A DNA stretch of 17,026 bases, taken from the NCBI GenBank assembly GCA_039922435.1, contig JBDTES010000034.1:1-17026 (forward strand), in the 5' to 3' direction. Below, piece after piece: positions 13,509-17,026 of the stretch. The notes under the pieces are model-generated. The model did no database searches. It was not told the DNA's origin and was given only the letters and a program-made list of their open reading frames with translations. Position 1 is the stretch's first letter; each line of letters opens with the position of its first letter. This DNA comes from JBDTES01 sp039922435. Lineage in GTDB: Bacteria > Patescibacteriota > Saccharimonadia > Saccharimonadales > UBA4665. A program made the position numbers and the translations under genes.

Positions 13509-15497
13509 ATGAGTTTGTGGAAGCTTAAGCAATTATTACAAGTTAGTGGTATTTTAATGGGCTTCGCTATAGTGGCCATAGCTGCGGCTATGGTGTTTAA
13601 TCTAAATGGCTCCAACGCCTCGGCCAACGTTTGTTCGCCGAATGACATTATGCATTGTGGCACTTCCAGTGCTAGCGATTTTATATCGAAAACCAAGTCT
13701 AGCAACGCTGGTACCCAGACTGATTTGGCGGCAATCTATGCCCATTACGGACTTGCTCCAAGTGACTACAGCCGGTTCGTAACGTCGGCCCGCGATGGTA
13801 TAGCCTACAAAAACGGCGATATTAAGGTAGATGGCCGCATCGTTGCAACCAACGCTACCAGTATTGGTCGTCTGGCAAACAGTCAGGGGCCGGGCTATTT
13901 CTCGAAGAATATTGGCGGAACGATCTATTATGGCAATCAGAACAGCACCGTATTACTAACCGACGTACCGGTTCTAGTTCTTTTTAACGCTCAGGGTGTG
14001 ATGCAGTTTGCTGTCATTAAAGATTGCGGTAATCCAACCACTGGTGAACGGGTGACCCCGACATACTCCTGCGATAATCTGATTCAAAAGCAAATTGATC
14101 GTAATACCTTTAGCTTTAGCACCAAGGCCAGTGCTGGTAATGGTGCCACTATTAACAAAGTAGTTTACGATTTCGGTGATGGAACTACGGCAACCAAAAC
14201 TAACCCCACCGAGGCAGTTACCCATAAATATGCTAAGGATGGTACATTTACCGCTAAAGTGACGGTCTACGTCAACCTGCCAGGTGCCCAGGTGGCAGTA
14301 GTGGCTCCGGCTGGTGATTGTCTAAAGCAAGTTATCGTTAAACCGGTTCCACCGACACCGGTGGCCGCTTGTACAAATCTGACAGTAACTGGCGATAGTC
14401 GCACGGTATTTAGCTTTCAAGCCACGGCTTCAGCTGATGGTGGGGCCAAGATTACTGGCTATGACTTCGTAGTTAGCGATGGTTCTGGCAAGAATGTGTT
14501 GCAGACCAAGCGAGTTGATACTAGTGCCACCAGCGCTTCGACTAGCTTTACAGTTACGACTCCTGGTGACTATAAGGCGAGCGTAACAGTTCTAACCAGT
14601 ATCGGCAGCAAAACCAGTGGTGACTGCCAAAAAGACTTTACAGTCAAACCAGTTCCAGTAGCCGCCTGCAAAAACCTGATTGTTACTCCACTCGATCGGA
14701 CAACCTACAAGTTGACCGGTACGGCTACGGCCGATAATGGTGCCGCCATTCAAAGCTATAGCTTTGTCGTTAAGAATGATAAGGGTAGCGTAGTTATATC
14801 GTCACAGGTCGCCAGTACTAGTACTAGTGCTTCGGCCAACGTCTCTGTTAGTGAACCGGGTGACTATACGGCCACATTAACTGTTCAAACGAGTGAGGGT
14901 AATAAGACGGCTAATGCTTGTGTAGCCAGTTTTACGGTTCCTAAAAAGCCGATTCCACCAGTTCCATCGGTCAAGATAGTCAAAGATGTTGATGGTGTTA
15001 AGCAAAAGCAGGTGGCAGTTGGCCAAGTCTTTACTTACAACGTAACCGTTACTAATGATGGCAAGGTTGATCTTAAGAACGTGGTTGTTACAGATGTGCC
15101 TCCAGCTGGCGTTAGCCTTCTGAGTGCTGATAAAGGCACGATCTCCGGTAATACTTGGGCCTACACTATGTCTAGTCTCAAGATTGGTGAACACATGACG
15201 TTTGCCTTAACTGGCAAGGTTGATGCCTACAAAGAAGGCAATCTCGTGAATACTGCCTGCGTTAATGCGCCAGAGGTAAATCCGGAATACCCGAAAGATA
15301 ATGATATGTGCGATACCGCTACGGTAACGGTGACGCCACCTGCAGCAATACCGCCGGTCACCCCGCCTGCCATCACACCAGCCCAAGTGCTACCAAACAC
15401 TGGTGCTGGTGATGTCGTTGGTATATTTGCTGGTGCAGTCGTAGTTGGTACTCTGGGTTACCGACTATTCCTAGGCCGTAAGCTTACTCGCCGCTGA
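13509..15497 (+). CDS. LPNTG-anchored multidomain surface protein with PKD-like repeats
   Basis: The protein has 662 residues. A hydrophobic signal segment covers about 12-30, with processing probably near the Asn-Ala-Ser-Ala region (35-40). A domain of about 140 residues follows (about 40-185) with Cys in VCSPNDIMHCGTSSAS and in KDCGNP; it is closely matched by the next gene. Next comes a PKD-like domain (YDFGDGTT, HKYAKDGTFTAKV), then two related repeats, each opened by an Ala-Cys and a Leu-(T/I)-Val-T strand (TNLTVT, KNLIVT) and containing ITGYDFVV or IQSYSFVV. A DUF11-like domain follows (VKIVKDVDGVKQKQV, VTNDGKVDLKNVVVTDVPPAG). The end is a Pro stalk, LPNTG (628-632), a membrane helix and a basic tail. 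The last 35 residues differ from the preceding LPNTG protein only at single positions. Likely cell-wall attached. Confidence 0.88.
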   Translation: MSLWKLKQLLQVSGILMGFAIVAIAAAMVFNLNGSNASANVCSPNDIMHCGTSSASDFISKTKSSNAGTQTDLAAIYAHYGLAPSDYSRFVTSARDGIAYKNGDIKVDGRIVATNATSIGRLANSQGPGYFSKNIGGTIYYGNQNSTVLLTDVPVLVLFNAQGVMQFAVIKDCGNPTTGERVTPTYSCDNLIQKQIDRNTFSFSTKASAGNGATINKVVYDFGDGTTATKTNPTEAVTHKYAKDGTFTAKVTVYVNLPGAQVAVVAPAGDCLKQVIVKPVPPTPVAACTNLTVTGDSRTVFSFQATASADGGAKITGYDFVVSDGSGKNVLQTKRVDTSATSASTSFTVTTPGDYKASVTVLTSIGSKTSGDCQKDFTVKPVPVAACKNLIVTPLDRTTYKLTGTATADNGAAIQSYSFVVKNDKGSVVISSQVASTSTSASANVSVSEPGDYTATLTVQTSEGNKTANACVASFTVPKKPIPPVPSVKIVKDVDGVKQKQVAVGQVFTYNVTVTNDGKVDLKNVVVTDVPPAGVSLLSADKGTISGNTWAYTMSSLKIGEHMTFALTGKVDAYKEGNLVNTACVNAPEVNPEYPKDNDMCDTATVTVTPPAAIPPVTPPAITPAQVLPNTGAGDVVGIFAGAVVVGTLGYRLFLGRKLTRR

Positions 15498-15573
15498 GAC
15501 GTAGTAGGTCAGAAGCACCTGAGACAGTACCTAGCTAATTAGTCTGAAACTGACTATTTAAAAGTAAATTTAA

Positions 15574-15593
15574 CCCCCTAATGTTTAGAGGGG
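15574..15593 (+). terminator. Weak terminator-like hairpin
   Basis: CCCC plus CTAA pairs with TTAG plus GGGG, with one bulged A and a TGT loop. The following bases (AGATAGATTTG) are not a real T run, so termination may be incomplete. Confidence 0.4.
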
Positions 15594-15617
15594 AGATAGA
15601 TTTGTTGGTCAGATATG

Positions 15618-15646
15618 TTGACGGGGGTAGCGGTTAAGTTTATTAT
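15618..15646 (+). promoter_or_regulatory. Promoter of the third surface protein
   Basis: TTGACG (15618-15623), an exact 17-bp spacer and TATTAT (15641-15646). Seven bases separate the -10 from the ATG at 15654, so the mRNA should be leaderless. No Shine-Dalgarno sequence is present. Confidence 0.7.
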
Positions 15647-15653
15647 TAATAAA

Positions 15654-17026
15654 ATGAATCGTCTCGCAAGAATAATTAAAATACCAAGCAAAAAACTAAT
15701 ACTCACAGTTGGTTTAGTATTGGGGTTGACGCTGGTTGGTTTGGGCGGTCTAAGCACTAACCGCGCCCTAGCCGCTGACTGCGATAATAACGCAATTATT
15801 TACTGTGGAACATCGAGTGCGAGCTCGTTTATTGCTAAGGTCAGGGCAAATAGTAGTGGAAATGGCCATAATGATTTACAGGCTATTTATGCCCACTATG
15901 GCCTAGAACCGTCGGATTATGATAATTTTGTGCAGTATTCACGGCCTGGTACAGCTTACAAAGACGGCCGGATTGTAGTAGATGGTCAAGTAGTGTCGAC
16001 GAATAGTACTAGTCTTGGTAGGCTGGCTAGCTATCAAGGTTCAGGTTATTTCTCATCAAATATTGGTGGGACAATCTATTATGGCAATAATAATTCAACA
16101 GTATTCAAGAACAGTAGCATTCCGGTAATGGTGCTATTTAATGGCCAAGGCGTAATGCAATTTGCGGTTCTAACGTCTTGCGGCAATCCAACGGTTGGCA
16201 ATAGAACTGTTCCGACTTATGGCTGTACCTTGCTGAATCATAGTGAGTCAGCAAGCACCGCCAATCGATATACCTTTAATACCTCGGCCTATGCTTCTAA
16301 TAATGCTTCAATCTCAAAGATTGTTTATGACTTTGGTGATGGTAGTAGTACGACGAACATTGTCCCGGCTTACAACGTGGCGCATACCTATACAAAGTCT
16401 GGTACCTTCAAGGTAACCGCCAAGATATATGTGCATCTTCCCGGTAATAAAGACATAGTTGTCCAGTCTGCCGGCTGCTCCTACGTTGTTAAGATAAATA
16501 TAGCACCTCCACCGACTCCACCAACTCCATCGGCTCCGCCGACTCCACAATCCCCACCATCTGCACCAAGACCGGCTCAGCCATCGTATCAATGTAATTT
16601 ATTAACGGCGACCGCGACTGATTCTACGAACTACGCCTATAAGTTTGTAGTTAGCGGTAGCGCTTCGAATGGAGCTAGTATAACTAGTGCTGACTTTAAT
16701 TTCGGTGATAACAGCAATCAATCCGGCGTAAAGTTCTCGAATGGCTCTGCGACTACGAATCATTCGTATGCGGCTGGTGGCAACAAGACAGTTAGTGCTA
16801 CTCTAAATATTGTTTTACCCGACGGATCACGTAAGACGGCTACTTCTGGTGGGTGTTCAACATTAGTAGTAGTGCCATCACCAGAATGTGCTCAGTTAGC
16901 TGGCTCTGCTCTAGATCAAGCCAAGATGTCATTTAGGTTTGTAGCTACCGGTCACTACAGTAGCGGTATCGTTTTGAAGAGTGGTGACTTTACATTTGGT
17001 GATGGACACTCCAGTAACGGTGTACC
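15654..17026 (+). CDS. Secreted PKD-repeat surface protein (3' end missing)
   Basis: The frame is open from ATG 15654 to the window edge (457 codons). A signal peptide with a basic start, a hydrophobic core at 14-33 and an Ala-Leu-Ala site should be cut at about residue 40. Residues about 41-185 are the same domain as in the preceding gene: shared runs include YCGTSSAS-type, AIYAHYGL, NIGGTIYYGN and GVMQFAV, about 60% identical by eye. A PKD-like domain follows (IVYDFGDGSS, HTYTKSGTFKVTAK), then a Pro/Thr/Ser stalk rich in PPTP, then a second (FNFGDNSN) and a third (FTFGDGHS) PKD-like repeat at the edge. Tandem paralogue of the upstream gene. Whether it ends in LPxTG cannot be seen. Confidence 0.88.
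   Translation, partial: MNRLARIIKIPSKKLILTVGLVLGLTLVGLGGLSTNRALAADCDNNAIIYCGTSSASSFIAKVRANSSGNGHNDLQAIYAHYGLEPSDYDNFVQYSRPGTAYKDGRIVVDGQVVSTNSTSLGRLASYQGSGYFSSNIGGTIYYGNNNSTVFKNSSIPVMVLFNGQGVMQFAVLTSCGNPTVGNRTVPTYGCTLLNHSESASTANRYTFNTSAYASNNASISKIVYDFGDGSSTTNIVPAYNVAHTYTKSGTFKVTAKIYVHLPGNKDIVVQSAGCSYVVKINIAPPPTPPTPSAPPTPQSPPSAPRPAQPSYQCNLLTATATDSTNYAYKFVVSGSASNGASITSADFNFGDNSNQSGVKFSNGSATTNHSYAAGGNKTVSATLNIVLPDGSRKTATSGGCSTLVVVPSPECAQLAGSALDQAKMSFRFVATGHYSSGIVLKSGDFTFGDGHSSNGV

Noticed and set aside
1..17026. CRISPR array, transposase or integrase genes
   Set aside because: No regularly spaced direct repeats and no transposase- or recombinase-like protein are visible in any frame.

Overview
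The window looks like chromosomal DNA of a small-genome Gram-positive-type bacterium, most probably Candidatus Saccharibacteria (TM7) within Patescibacteria. This rests on gene style and not on a search. The housekeeping genes are compact. The secreted PKD/DUF11-type proteins are rich in Thr, Ser and Asn and end in an LPNTG sortase motif, a membrane helix and a basic tail. Promoters sit directly against start codons. UGA is read as stop (the genes at 10003-11130 and 13509-15497 end in it), which argues against the UGA-recoded Gracilibacteria/Absconditabacteria.

Left part (1-3962): a truncated minus-strand membrane protein, then divergent folD (one-carbon metabolism) and murI (D-glutamate supply), murD converging on murI with a 20-bp overlap, and a stand-alone CheY-like response regulator on the minus strand. 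Almost all of these have a -10 box only 6-9 nt before the start codon, so their mRNAs are probably leaderless. A perfect 24-bp palindrome lies upstream of murI.

Signalling operon (4013-8020): an alpha/beta-hydrolase-like protein, a SAM-dependent methyltransferase-like protein and a large membrane histidine kinase overlap end to end. They are transcribed divergently from the response regulator, so the four genes may form one two-component pathway with a small-molecule or lipid-modifying branch.

Accessory island (8021-11638): the most unusual part. About 880 nt without a convincing gene begin with a near-consensus promoter and contain many long nested inverted repeats. All the wobble pairs noted in them are G-U on the plus strand, which supports a large structured RNA made from that strand. 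It leads into two genes whose base and codon use differ from the rest of the window: a coiled-coil membrane protein and a proline-rich surface protein with 54-bp tandem repeats. Both use the same GAAAGGGG ribosome site 6 nt before ATG. A second structured non-coding stretch follows, with a long hairpin and a perfect Shine-Dalgarno-like sequence that has no start codon.

Right part (11639-17026): three secreted surface proteins in a row. The first two end in nearly identical LPNTG anchors. The second and third share a Cys-containing N-terminal domain of about 140 residues followed by PKD-like repeats, and are tandem paralogues. The third runs off the window. No sortase gene is visible here.
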